A DNA stretch of 64,000 bases from DASXYG01 sp036502625 (GTDB taxonomy: Bacteria; Actinomycetota; Actinomycetes; Streptosporangiales; Streptosporangiaceae): NCBI GenBank assembly GCA_036502625.1, contig DASXYG010000055.1:62001-126000 (forward strand). The letters are read 5' to 3'. Of this stretch, positions 52,726 to 60,641 are shown in pieces. Position 1 is the stretch's first letter, and the number at the start of each line of letters is the position of its first letter. Position numbers and translations under genes: made by a program. Below the pieces are notes generated by a model. That model made no database searches. It had not been told where the DNA came from and saw only the letters and a program-made list of their open reading frames with translations.

Positions 52726-53880
52726 TCACGCCTCCGCCGCGGCTTCCTGTTGGCGTCTGGTCACGTCGTCGCGGACGGACTCGGCGCCGGCGGTGGTGCT
52801 GTCGTAGGCCAGCTCCCGGGTGCCGGAGCGGGCGAGCCCGACGGCGATCACCTGCGGGCTCGCCAGGGTCGCCGGGAGGACGGCCCGGGTCAGGGCCGCG
52901 TTCAGGAGGTCGCGCAGGTCCCCGGCCGGGGCGTCGCTGTGCAGGCTCGCGTCGACCTGGAGGTTGTGGAAGCTGCTGGACACCTCGCGGAGCACGTTGA
53001 GCATGCCGCGCGTGTCGAGTCGGCCGCTCAGCCGCAGGTGGGCGTCGTGCAGGGGGACGCCGCGGGCGGCGGACTCGTCGGCGACGAGGTGGGCGAGCTC
53101 GGCGCCGAGGGCGGACAGGAGGATCTCCTGGGAGTTGGGGCCCTTGTCGATGCCCAGCATCTGCTTGGGCTGGTCGACGATGAGCGGGGCGGTCCATCGC
53201 GTGGCGCCGTGGGATGTCAGCGCCGTCCGGTAGGTGGCCTCGGAGCCGTACTCCCAGGTCACCTCGGCTTCCAGCGGGCACGGCGCCACCGGCTGAGCGG
53301 GCGGCGGGGCGGACGGCTGGGCGGGCGCGCGGGTGACCGGGATGGCCGTGGTCCGCCCGTCGGAACGGTGGACGGAGGCGGCGACCTCGATCGGGGACGC
53401 GTCGAGGAACAGCCGGTGGTTCGGGCTGAACGCGCACACGAGCCGGTTGATGGACCGGACGGTCTCCGGCGGCGCGTCGCAGTCGATCGCGCAGTGCCAG
53501 CGGATGCCGCTCAGCGGTGCGCCGGCGGCGGGCGTGAGGTCGGCCCGCACGGTGATCCGCAGGGCGCCGAGGGTGACGCCGCGGGCGGTGTAGCCGTTGA
53601 CGTTCGTGATCAGGACGCAGGCGCCCAGGGCGGCCAGCGCGGTCTCGTACGGCGTGGGCAGGTCGTCCGGTGGGCGGCCGAACGGGCGCTGGCGGAGGCG
53701 GAAGTCGCGCGCGACGCGGGTCACGCCGTCGCGCATCGTGAGCGCCCGGGTGTGCAGGACGCCGTCGCCGTCCGGGCGCGCCGGCCCGGCGACGGCGTAG
53801 TCGGCGATCGCGTGCTCGGGGCGCTCCCGCAGTTCGTGCACGGTCTCGGAGACGCCGGCCGTGTTCAGTCCGTTGCGCAT
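52726..53880 (-). CDS. Tandem OsmC-domain protein, second domain lacking the cysteines
   Basis: 384 residues with two OsmC/Ohr-like domains joined by a Pro/Ala-rich linker (about 183-201). Domain 1 has both redox Cys of the family: C88 (ALGACVLITNV) and C149 (RLVCAFSPNHRLF). Domain 2 is recognisable by PNSQEILLSALGAELAHLVA but has Glu where the first Cys should be and no second Cys. OsmC proteins reduce organic or fatty acid hydroperoxides through a thiol pair. It is the last gene of the RiPP-like operon, 28 bases after the PLP lyase, so it may be a peripheral member. Confidence 0.75.
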   Translation of the reverse strand: MRNGLNTAGVSETVHELRERPEHAIADYAVAGPARPDGDGVLHTRALTMRDGVTRVARDFRLRQRPFGRPPDDLPTPYETALAALGACVLITNVNGYTARGVTLGALRITVRADLTPAAGAPLSGIRWHCAIDCDAPPETVRSINRLVCAFSPNHRLFLDASPIEVAASVHRSDGRTTAIPVTRAPAQPSAPPPAQPVAPCPLEAEVTWEYGSEATYRTALTSHGATRWTAPLIVDQPKQMLGIDKGPNSQEILLSALGAELAHLVADESAARGVPLHDAHLRLSGRLDTRGMLNVLREVSSSFHNLQVDASLHSDAPAGDLRDLLNAALTRAVLPATLASPQVIAVGLARSGTRELAYDSTTAGAESVRDDVTRRQQEAAAEA

Positions 53881-53908
53881 GTCGGGCGGTTCCCTTCCAG
53901 GAGCGGGG

Positions 53909-55192
53909 TCACAGGCCGTTGAGGGCCCGGCCGAGGTCGGCGATGAGGTCGGCGGCGTCCTCGATACCGGCCGAGAACCGTACGAGGCCGGGCTCGATGC
54001 CCACCTCGCGGCGCTGGCGGTCGGTCAGGAAGCTGTGCGAGGTGTTGAACGGCAGGCTGACCAGCGACTCGACCGCGCCGAGGCTGGTGGCCACGACGGG
54101 CAGGCGCAGTCCGGCCAGGAACTTCAGCGCCGTCTCGTCGCCGCCCGCGACCTCGAAGGCGACCATGCCGCCCCAGCCGTCCGGGCAGATCTCGCGCAGC
54201 CACGGGCAGGGATAGCCGTCAAGCGACGGGTGGTGCACGGCGCGTACGGCGGGATGCCCCGCGAGGAACGCGGCGACGGCCGCGGCGTTCGCGCTGTGCC
54301 GCCGCATCCGCAGGTCCAGCGTCTTCAGCCCGCGCTCGAGCAGGAAGCACATCGGGGCGTCCAGGGAGCCGCCGAACTTCAGCATCTGCTGCCAGATCCG
54401 GTCGACGTACTTCCGCGGGCCGGACGCGACGCCGGCGGTGACGTCGCCGTGGCCGTTGAGGTACTTCGTGGCGCTGTGGACGACGATGTGCGCGCCGTGC
54501 TCCAGCGGCCGCAGGTGGATCGGCGACAGGAACGTGTTGTCGACCACGAGCAGCAGGTCGCGCTCGCGGGCCAGCCGCCCGAGCCGGGTCAGCGGGATCG
54601 CCTTCAGCAGCGGGTTCGTGAGCGTCTCGAAGAACAGCACCTGGGTCTCGTCGCGGATCGCCGCCTCGATCGCGGCGAAGTCGGCGGGGTCGGTGAACGT
54701 GACGCCCCGGCCCAGTTGGTGCATGTCCTCGCGCAGCAGGTTGAACGTGCCGCCGTAGACGTCGCGCGAGCTGACGATGTGGCCGCCGCGGTTGGTCAGC
54801 GCGAGCAGCGTCGTGGTGATCGCCGCCATGCCCGAGGAGAAGGCGAGCGCGCTCTCGGCGCCCTCCAGCGACGCGATCTTCTCCTGCACCGCCCACTGGT
54901 TGGGGCTCCCGTAGCGGCCGTAGATCGGCACGTCCCGGATGTGGCCCTGGTCGAACGCCTCGTACGTGTCGTCGCTGAAGGTGAACGTCGTGCTGGCGAA
55001 GACCGGGGTGCCCACGGCGCCGGTCACCGGGTCCTCGTACGTTCCCGCGTGCACGCTGCGCGTGCCCGGGCCGGTGCCGTCCACCACGCGCTGCTGCGCG
55101 AGCCGCGGTCCGGGGACCCGGCCGCGCGCGAGGCTGTCGGTCCACTGCCGGTCCCGCCCGGCCCCGGGTGCGTCCCCTTGGGATCTGGCCAC
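53909..55192 (-). CDS. Cys/Met-metabolism PLP enzyme (methionine gamma-lyase-like)
   Basis: 427 residues. The PLP Lys is K243 in VVHSATKYLNGHGDV; LTNPLLKAIP, AFSSGMAAITTTLL and the YGRYGSPNQ substrate-phosphate loop are standard. The group includes methionine gamma-lyase, cystathionine gamma-synthase and gamma-lyase. The first 45 residues (MARSQGDAPG...) are not typical; a later start near residue 38 is possible. In the operon with radical SAM maturases it may supply or remove a sulfur-containing amino acid (inference). Confidence 0.82.
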   Translation of the reverse strand: MARSQGDAPGAGRDRQWTDSLARGRVPGPRLAQQRVVDGTGPGTRSVHAGTYEDPVTGAVGTPVFASTTFTFSDDTYEAFDQGHIRDVPIYGRYGSPNQWAVQEKIASLEGAESALAFSSGMAAITTTLLALTNRGGHIVSSRDVYGGTFNLLREDMHQLGRGVTFTDPADFAAIEAAIRDETQVLFFETLTNPLLKAIPLTRLGRLARERDLLLVVDNTFLSPIHLRPLEHGAHIVVHSATKYLNGHGDVTAGVASGPRKYVDRIWQQMLKFGGSLDAPMCFLLERGLKTLDLRMRRHSANAAAVAAFLAGHPAVRAVHHPSLDGYPCPWLREICPDGWGGMVAFEVAGGDETALKFLAGLRLPVVATSLGAVESLVSLPFNTSHSFLTDRQRREVGIEPGLVRFSAGIEDAADLIADLGRALNGL

Positions 55193-55196
55193 GGTG

Positions 55197-56432
55197 TCAT
55201 CCCTCCGTCGTGTTCGGTGCGGTCGCGTAATCGCGTACGTCGCGGACGGCCAGGGGCGCGAGGGAGACCGCCAGGTTCGCCAGCCCGGCGGCCAGCAGCA
55301 CCCCGCGCACCCCCAGGTGGGCGGCCATGGGCCCGGCCAGCGCCAGGCCGATGGGCTGCCCGAGGTAGGAGCCGAACCACTCGTACGCGCTGACCTTGGA
55401 CAGGGCCGCCGCGGGGATCTCCCGCTGGAGGACGGTCTCCCACAGGGGGTCGAAGAGCATCAGCCCGGCGCCGCCGAGGAACGCCCCCGCGGCGATGGGG
55501 GCGACGACCGACGCCTGGGACATCACCAGGGACGGGAGCGCGAACAGCGCGCCGCCCAGCACCGCGAACCGCAGCGGACGGCTTGGCCGTACGTTCAGCG
55601 CCACGACGCCGCCGGTCACCGCGCCCGCGCCGTACGCCGTCATCACGACGCCCCACGCGCCGGCGCCGCCGCTCACGTAGCGGACGCTGACCACCGGCCC
55701 CAGCACGGCGAAGGTCGTCGCGAGCATGTTGCTCACCGACGCCGCCACGATGAGGCTCCACGTCCAGGTGCGCGCGGTCAGCTCGCGCCAGCCGTCGCGC
55801 AGGTCGCGTACCAGGTGGCGGGCGTTCGGCGGGCCGCCTGCCTCGCGCGGCCGCAGCCGCGCGAGGCAGGCCGCGCTCACGCCGAAGGTCGCGGCGTCGG
55901 CCATGACGGCCCAGCTCGGGCCCACCGTCAGGATGAGCAGGGTGGAGACCGCAGGGCCGGCGATCATGGTCGCCGACTGCGACATGGCGCGCAGCGCGTT
56001 GGCGGCCTGCCGCAGGTCGGCCGGGGTGGTCTCCTGGATGAGCCGGGACACCGCGGGGGTGAACATCGCGCTCGCCGTGCCGTTCAGCGCCTGCAGGCAC
56101 ATGAGCGGCCAGATGCGGGCGTCCCCGGCCAGCAGCAGGAGCGCCGTGCCGCCCTGGCCGGCCAGCCGGGCGAGGTCCGCGCCGACCATCAGCCGATCGC
56201 GCGGGATCCGGTCCGCGAGCACGCCGCCGAGCAGCATGAACACCACGATCGGGACGCTGCGCGCGGCCAGGACCAGGCCGATGTCGCCGGCCGAGCCGGT
56301 CAGGTCGAGCACGGCGAGGGCGAGGGCCGGCGCCATCAGGAAGTCGCCGAAGGACGAGACGGCCTGCCCGGCGAAGAACCAGCGGAACGCGCGGACGCGC
56401 AGCACGCGCAGCCGCGGCGGCGGCCCGTTCAC
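55197..56432 (-). CDS. MFS exporter, enterobactin exporter/MefA-like type
   Basis: 411 residues from GTG 56432. FAGQAVSSFGDFLMAPALAL and GGVLADRIPRDRLMVGADLA match the EntS/MefA-type MFS drug or siderophore exporters. Twelve helices expected. Overlaps the upstream PLP gene by four bases and is four bases before the lyase ATG, so it belongs to the operon; export of the product or self-protection is likely. Confidence 0.82.
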   Translation of the reverse strand: MNGPPPRLRVLRVRAFRWFFAGQAVSSFGDFLMAPALALAVLDLTGSAGDIGLVLAARSVPIVVFMLLGGVLADRIPRDRLMVGADLARLAGQGGTALLLLAGDARIWPLMCLQALNGTASAMFTPAVSRLIQETTPADLRQAANALRAMSQSATMIAGPAVSTLLILTVGPSWAVMADAATFGVSAACLARLRPREAGGPPNARHLVRDLRDGWRELTARTWTWSLIVAASVSNMLATTFAVLGPVVSVRYVSGGAGAWGVVMTAYGAGAVTGGVVALNVRPSRPLRFAVLGGALFALPSLVMSQASVVAPIAAGAFLGGAGLMLFDPLWETVLQREIPAAALSKVSAYEWFGSYLGQPIGLALAGPMAAHLGVRGVLLAAGLANLAVSLAPLAVRDVRDYATAPNTTEG

Positions 56433-57403
56433 CCCGGCCGGTCCGGCCGGTTGGTGATCGGCCAGGTGGTGGCGGCGCCGCGTACGGTCACGGCGTCGAT
56501 CTGCCGCACCAGCGCGCAGACGTGCGGCGGATGAACGGGCGCGTGCGCGGGCGCCGAGCTGGCGGCACGCGCGTACGCGGCGGGTCCCTGCCACGGGTAG
56601 GGGTACGCGGCCAGGATCGGATCGGCGGCTGCGGGGTCGGCGGCGGTGACCGAAACGGCGATGTCGTCGGCGGCGCAGACCCCGATGGCCGCCATCCCGG
56701 TGTCCTGCAGCGCGTACGCGCCCGCGCAGACCTCCGTCACGCCCGGCACGCCGACGGCGCCCTCCGCGGTCGGCGTGCCGCTCACCGCGGCCACCGGGCA
56801 GGGCAGCCCGCGGGCCCGGAGGACGCCGGCGATCCGCGTCACGTACGCGGCGGCGGCACGGCCGGCGCCGACCCGCCCGGACACCGCCTGGGCCGCGTCG
56901 AGCGGCTGGTAGCCGTGCACGCCGTCCAGCCGCAGCGACGGCTCGGCGTGCGCGGCGCGCGCGAGCGCGACAAGCTCGTCGTCGGCGACCGCGGCGACGT
57001 CGTCATCGTCGCCGAGCCTGACCCGTACGCCGATGACGCTGCCCGCGGCGGCCGCGGCGCGCGCCAGGCCGCGGACCGTTCCGACGCGGTCGACGAGCGC
57101 GGACAGGCGGCAGTCGGCGGCGAGCCCGGCCATGAGCCGCCACCGCCACGGCTCGCGCCACGGGTGCGCCATGAGGATGTCGGTGACGCCGGCCGCCAGG
57201 TACGCGCGGGCCTCGGCCACGTGGACCACCGCGATGCCGCACGCCCCGTACCGCATCTGGCGCCGCGCGATCTCCACCGTCATGTGCCCTTTGACGTGCG
57301 GGCGTACGGCGACCCCGGCTCCGGCGGCGCGGTCGTGGAAGCGCCGGATGTTGCGGTCGAGGCGGCTGGGATCGATCTCCACCGCGATCGGCGCGCCGCT
57401 CAC
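56429..57403 (-). CDS. D-threonine aldolase / D-serine dehydratase-like PLP enzyme
   Basis: 324 residues from GTG 57403, four-base overlap with the SagB-type gene. Alanine-racemase fold type III: the PLP Lys is in AVRPHVKGHMTVEIARRQM, and the C-terminal PPHVC pair matches the metal-binding His/Cys of the D-serine dehydratase group. AHAEPSLRLDGVHGYQPLDA fits the middle. Reaction not certain: retro-aldol, dehydration or racemisation of a D-amino acid. A D-amino acid or beta-hydroxy residue in a peptide product would explain its presence (inference). Confidence 0.72.
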   Translation of the reverse strand: MSGAPIAVEIDPSRLDRNIRRFHDRAAGAGVAVRPHVKGHMTVEIARRQMRYGACGIAVVHVAEARAYLAAGVTDILMAHPWREPWRWRLMAGLAADCRLSALVDRVGTVRGLARAAAAAGSVIGVRVRLGDDDDVAAVADDELVALARAAHAEPSLRLDGVHGYQPLDAAQAVSGRVGAGRAAAAYVTRIAGVLRARGLPCPVAAVSGTPTAEGAVGVPGVTEVCAGAYALQDTGMAAIGVCAADDIAVSVTAADPAAADPILAAYPYPWQGPAAYARAASSAPAHAPVHPPHVCALVRQIDAVTVRGAATTWPITNRPDRPG

Positions 57404-58533
57404 GGCCCGCGCCCGTCCCAGGCGTCGCCGGCGAAAGAGAAGTCGGCCGCTCCCCCGTCCAGCATCGCCTTCTGCCGCGCCGCCTCGTCCGGCGCCGGCA
57501 CGCCCACGACGCTGACGCCCAGGAGGATCTCGCGGGTCCAGTCCAGGCCGAGCGCGTCCTCGACCGCCTCGTCCCGGGTCGAGGCGGTGAAGCACACCCC
57601 CAGCCCCAGCGCGGTCCCGACCAGGTAGGCGGTCTGGCTGAAGTGGCCGACCTCCATGAACAGCGCGCGGTACGAGCTCGCCGTGCGGTACTTCCACGCC
57701 ATACGGTCCAGCACCGCGGTGTACAGCAGCAGGGCGCCGGCGTGCCGGAGATGGGTCTGGCCCCCGCACCATTCGACGACGCGCTCGGGGTCCACGGGGC
57801 CGGGGGCGATCGGTTCGAGCGCGTGGTCGGTGCAGTGGTAGTGGTAGATGCCCGGGTCCACGCCGGCGACGTTCATGACCACCGGATACACCTCCAACGT
57901 GTGCACGGAGCCCGGCGACGGGCTGGCCTTCAGCAGGGCGGGCCGCAGCTCCGGCCGCTCCACCCGGTGTACGGGGCCGGCCACCCACCGCAGCAGCGTC
58001 GCGAAGTGCGCGCGGCTCACCGGCCGCCCCTCCTGGAGGCGCCTGGTCGTGCGCCGGGCGCGCAGCACGTCCTCCAGGCCGCCCGGCAGCGGGGTGCGGG
58101 CCGGCGGCAGCGCGACTCGCGCCGCGTCCGGATACCCCTTGGCCTCCGGTGGCTGCGGGCGTTCGGTGAGGTTCGCCAGCAGCCAGGCGGTGTCCTCGGC
58201 GGCCGTCGCGAACTCCGTGTCGCGGTGGTTCCGGGTCGCGAGGTGGTAGTAGGTCGCCGCCGTCCCCCATTGCGCCCAGGGGCCGAGGTCGTCCTCGCGC
58301 CGGTGGTCCGGCGACCCCTCGGCGACGAGGACGTGCCCGTCGAGCAACTGCCGGACGACGGCGGTGTCCGTCCCGTCACCGGTGTCCGGGACGTGCGTCC
58401 AGTCCGCGAACCGGTGCAGCACGCGCTGGGCGCGCGGGCTCAGCGCGTACTGCCGGTGCCGCACCGGATCGTCGACGACCATCTGGCCGTCGCGCCAGGT
58501 GAATACGCAGAGACGCGAGATTCTCAGGCGCAT
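57400..58533 (-). CDS. SagB/ThcOx-type FMN oxidase
   Basis: 377 residues. The first 90 residues form a winged-helix-like region with a Trp-rich start; from about residue 150 a nitroreductase-like domain follows (LRARRTTRRLQEGRPVSRAH, SPSPGSVHTLEVYPVVMN, PGIYHYHCTDHALEPI). ThcOx/SagB enzymes oxidise azolines to azoles in thiazole/oxazole RiPPs, but no YcaO cyclodehydratase is in the window. It starts nine bases after the 35-residue peptide gene, so peptide and oxidase are tightly linked. Another oxidative role on a Cys-containing peptide is possible. Confidence 0.78.
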   Translation of the reverse strand: MRLRISRLCVFTWRDGQMVVDDPVRHRQYALSPRAQRVLHRFADWTHVPDTGDGTDTAVVRQLLDGHVLVAEGSPDHRREDDLGPWAQWGTAATYYHLATRNHRDTEFATAAEDTAWLLANLTERPQPPEAKGYPDAARVALPPARTPLPGGLEDVLRARRTTRRLQEGRPVSRAHFATLLRWVAGPVHRVERPELRPALLKASPSPGSVHTLEVYPVVMNVAGVDPGIYHYHCTDHALEPIAPGPVDPERVVEWCGGQTHLRHAGALLLYTAVLDRMAWKYRTASSYRALFMEVGHFSQTAYLVGTALGLGVCFTASTRDEAVEDALGLDWTREILLGVSVVGVPAPDEAARQKAMLDGGAADFSFAGDAWDGRGP

Positions 58534-58542
58534 CGTCCGGGG

Positions 58543-58650
58543 TCAGGGCGGGGGGATCTTGCAGGTCTGCCGGACCGCGTACTCGTCCGTGACCGGCGGT
58601 CCGAGCGCCGTGTCGTCGTCGCGGAGCCGCTCCGCTTCCGTGGGGTTCAT
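58543..58650 (-). CDS. 35-residue putative RiPP precursor peptide ending TCKIPPP
   Basis: A short open frame missed by length cut-offs. ATG 58650 is preceded by GAGAGGAG, an excellent ribosome site, and the stop is nine bases before the SagB-type gene. The peptide begins MNPTEAERLRDDD and is acidic, with no hydrophobic export signal; it has one Cys and ends in TCKIPPP. The location between a radical SAM maturase and an FMN oxidase and the leader-like acidic start suggest a modified peptide. Unproven; a small accessory protein is an alternative. Confidence 0.6.
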   Translation of the reverse strand: MNPTEAERLRDDDTALGPPVTDEYAVRQTCKIPPP

Positions 58651-58682
58651 CGCGTTCTCTCCTCTCGATGGGCGTGGCCGGG

Positions 58683-58714
58683 CCGCGGCGGTTTTGGTCT
58701 TAAGACCACCGCGG
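58683..58714. terminator. Hairpin between the radical SAM gene and the 35-residue peptide gene
   Basis: CCGCGG (58683-58688) pairs with CCGCGG (58709-58714), and inside lies the 12-bp palindrome GGTCTTAAGACC (58695-58706). The whole element lies immediately after the radical SAM stop. It could be a partial terminator or attenuator that sets peptide expression, or an operator: its core TCTTAAGA matches the repeats at 62886-62936. Confidence 0.45.
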
Positions 58715-60610
58715 CTACCAGCCGGTGTTCTCCGGTAGTGCCAGCGACAGGTACTTGTCGTCCTCGCCGACCATCACGCCCGCCCGGCAGCACTCGTCGA
58801 GGAACGCGGTGACCTCGCTCAGCGGCAGGTCGAGACCGCCGTCGAGGAGCATCTGGTGGACGCGCTTGCCGCTCCTGGCGGTCGCGCCGCACGCCTCGTA
58901 CGCGTCGCCCTGCCAGCCGTTCAGCACCGCCTTCCGCGGTGTGCCCGACCGGGTGTCGGTGATCCGCAGGCTGCCGGGCAGGCGCTCGTAGAACAGCACC
59001 GGCGCCGCGCCGCTCGCCCACCTCTGCTTCCAGCCCATGACCGCCGCGTCCAGGACGTCGTGGCTCTGCCGGGAGGCGACGTCCGACGCCTCGAACTCGA
59101 AGAAGTACGCGATCCTGTGGTGGTCCAGCTCGGGCGGATAGACGTACTTGTAGCTGGCCTGCGGGCGGATCCCGGAGATCGCGAACGAGGGGTCCATGAA
59201 GTACGGGCTGAAGCGTTCGAGCCAGATGCCGAGCCGGCTCGCGGGCGGTTGCAGGTGGTACAGCAGCGGGACGAGCTCCGCCTGCTCGGCGTAGTCCTGG
59301 TCGGTCTCGCCGGGGAAGCCGCAGAGGACGTGCCACTCGGTCGAGATCCCGTAGTAGAACGCCCACTTCAGCAGGCGGATGTTGATGAGCTTGGTCGCGC
59401 CCTTGCGCATCAGGCCGAGCACGTGGGTGCTCAGGCTCTCGATGCCGGGCTGGATCCGCTGGATGCCGGCCCGCCGCATCAGCGCCAACTGGTCGCGCGT
59501 CAGGTTGGCCTTGACCTCGAAGAACAGGTCGGCGTCCCAGTGGCGCTCCGCGAGCTCGGCGCAGAACGACGTCAGGTACGCCATGTCGAGGATGTTGTCC
59601 ACCGCGTTGACGCGGCGCGCCGGATACGCGCGGAGGAGCCCTTCGAGGTCCTCCAGCGCCCGGCCGCCGTCCTTGGAGCGGTAGTTGATGCCGAGCGCGT
59701 TCAGGCCGCAGAACGTGCAGTGGTGCTTCTGCCCCCACCAGCAGCCCCGGGAGAACTCGACCGGCAGCCAGACCTCCTTGTCGCCCAGGATCCGCGACCG
59801 GTCGAGGCGGTCGAGGCTGCGGAAGTAGTCGTGGTAGTCCGGCGCGGGGAGGTCGTTGAGGTCGTACGTGCGGGCCGCCTCGCGCTTCTCCGCGTCGGCG
59901 CCCTGGCGGTGCACGCCCGGGATCGGGCCCGACCTCCCGGCCGCGAGGTCGTGGAGCAGCGCGGGCAGCGCCACGTCGCCCTCGCCGGAGACGACGTAGT
60001 CCAGCCACGGCAGCTTCTCGGCGTAGGCGGCGCCCATCTCGCCGTCGAAGTTCGCGCCGCCGTAGATCAGCGGCAGACCGGGGAAGCGCGCCTTCAGCCG
60101 GCGGCCCAGGGCGAAGGACGCGGTGTTCTGCAGGAAGGTCGAGGAGAACCCGACGGCGTCGTAGGACGCCCAGTCCACGGATTCGACGCAGTCGTCGATC
60201 CAGGCCGGGAGGATCTCGCGGCGGTACGTGACGAGCTGGTCGGGGCCGCCCTCCAGGATGGCCGCCCAGGCCGCCGGCACCTCCGGGTACTCCGCGAAGT
60301 AGTCCGCCTCCGGCTGGACGTCGCCGAAGGCCGCGTACGAGAACAGCCACTCGCCGAGCTGGTGGAACCGGTCGTCGTTCATCTCCGAGATGCGGTCGTA
60401 GATCTCGTGGCCGAGCCGCGCGCTCAGCTCGACGTTGAGGTAGCGCACGTCGCAGTGGTGGCCGGCCCGGTTGACGACCGCTTGCAGCAGGCCGCACTGG
60501 ATGGACGGGGTGTCCGCCCACGACCACGGCATGTTGACCAAGGCGACCCGCAGCGGCCGCGCCGGCGGAGGCGGCGCCGGCTGGAACTGGTCCTTGGGTA
60601 CGAGCTGCAC
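58715..60610 (-). CDS. RiPP maturation radical SAM C-methyltransferase-type protein (CX7CX2C)
   Basis: 631 residues from GTG 60610, with GGGAGG four bases upstream; a longer frame runs back over the neighbouring gene. The N-terminal cobalamin-binding Rossmann domain (VALVNMPWSWADTPSIQCGL, VGFSSTFLQNT, LPLIYGGANFDG, VVSGEGD) is followed by the radical SAM cluster motif with C290, C298 and C301 (SRGCWWGQKHHCTFCGLNAL). The CX7CX2C spacing is diagnostic of the family called RiPP maturation radical SAM protein 1, which includes peptide C-methyltransferases. ERFSPYFMDPS near the end also fits. Confidence 0.85.
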   Translation of the reverse strand: MQLVPKDQFQPAPPPPARPLRVALVNMPWSWADTPSIQCGLLQAVVNRAGHHCDVRYLNVELSARLGHEIYDRISEMNDDRFHQLGEWLFSYAAFGDVQPEADYFAEYPEVPAAWAAILEGGPDQLVTYRREILPAWIDDCVESVDWASYDAVGFSSTFLQNTASFALGRRLKARFPGLPLIYGGANFDGEMGAAYAEKLPWLDYVVSGEGDVALPALLHDLAAGRSGPIPGVHRQGADAEKREAARTYDLNDLPAPDYHDYFRSLDRLDRSRILGDKEVWLPVEFSRGCWWGQKHHCTFCGLNALGINYRSKDGGRALEDLEGLLRAYPARRVNAVDNILDMAYLTSFCAELAERHWDADLFFEVKANLTRDQLALMRRAGIQRIQPGIESLSTHVLGLMRKGATKLINIRLLKWAFYYGISTEWHVLCGFPGETDQDYAEQAELVPLLYHLQPPASRLGIWLERFSPYFMDPSFAISGIRPQASYKYVYPPELDHHRIAYFFEFEASDVASRQSHDVLDAAVMGWKQRWASGAAPVLFYERLPGSLRITDTRSGTPRKAVLNGWQGDAYEACGATARSGKRVHQMLLDGGLDLPLSEVTAFLDECCRAGVMVGEDDKYLSLALPENTGW

Positions 60611-60641
60611 GTTCCCTCCCTTGCGGAGATGCCGTGGGGTC

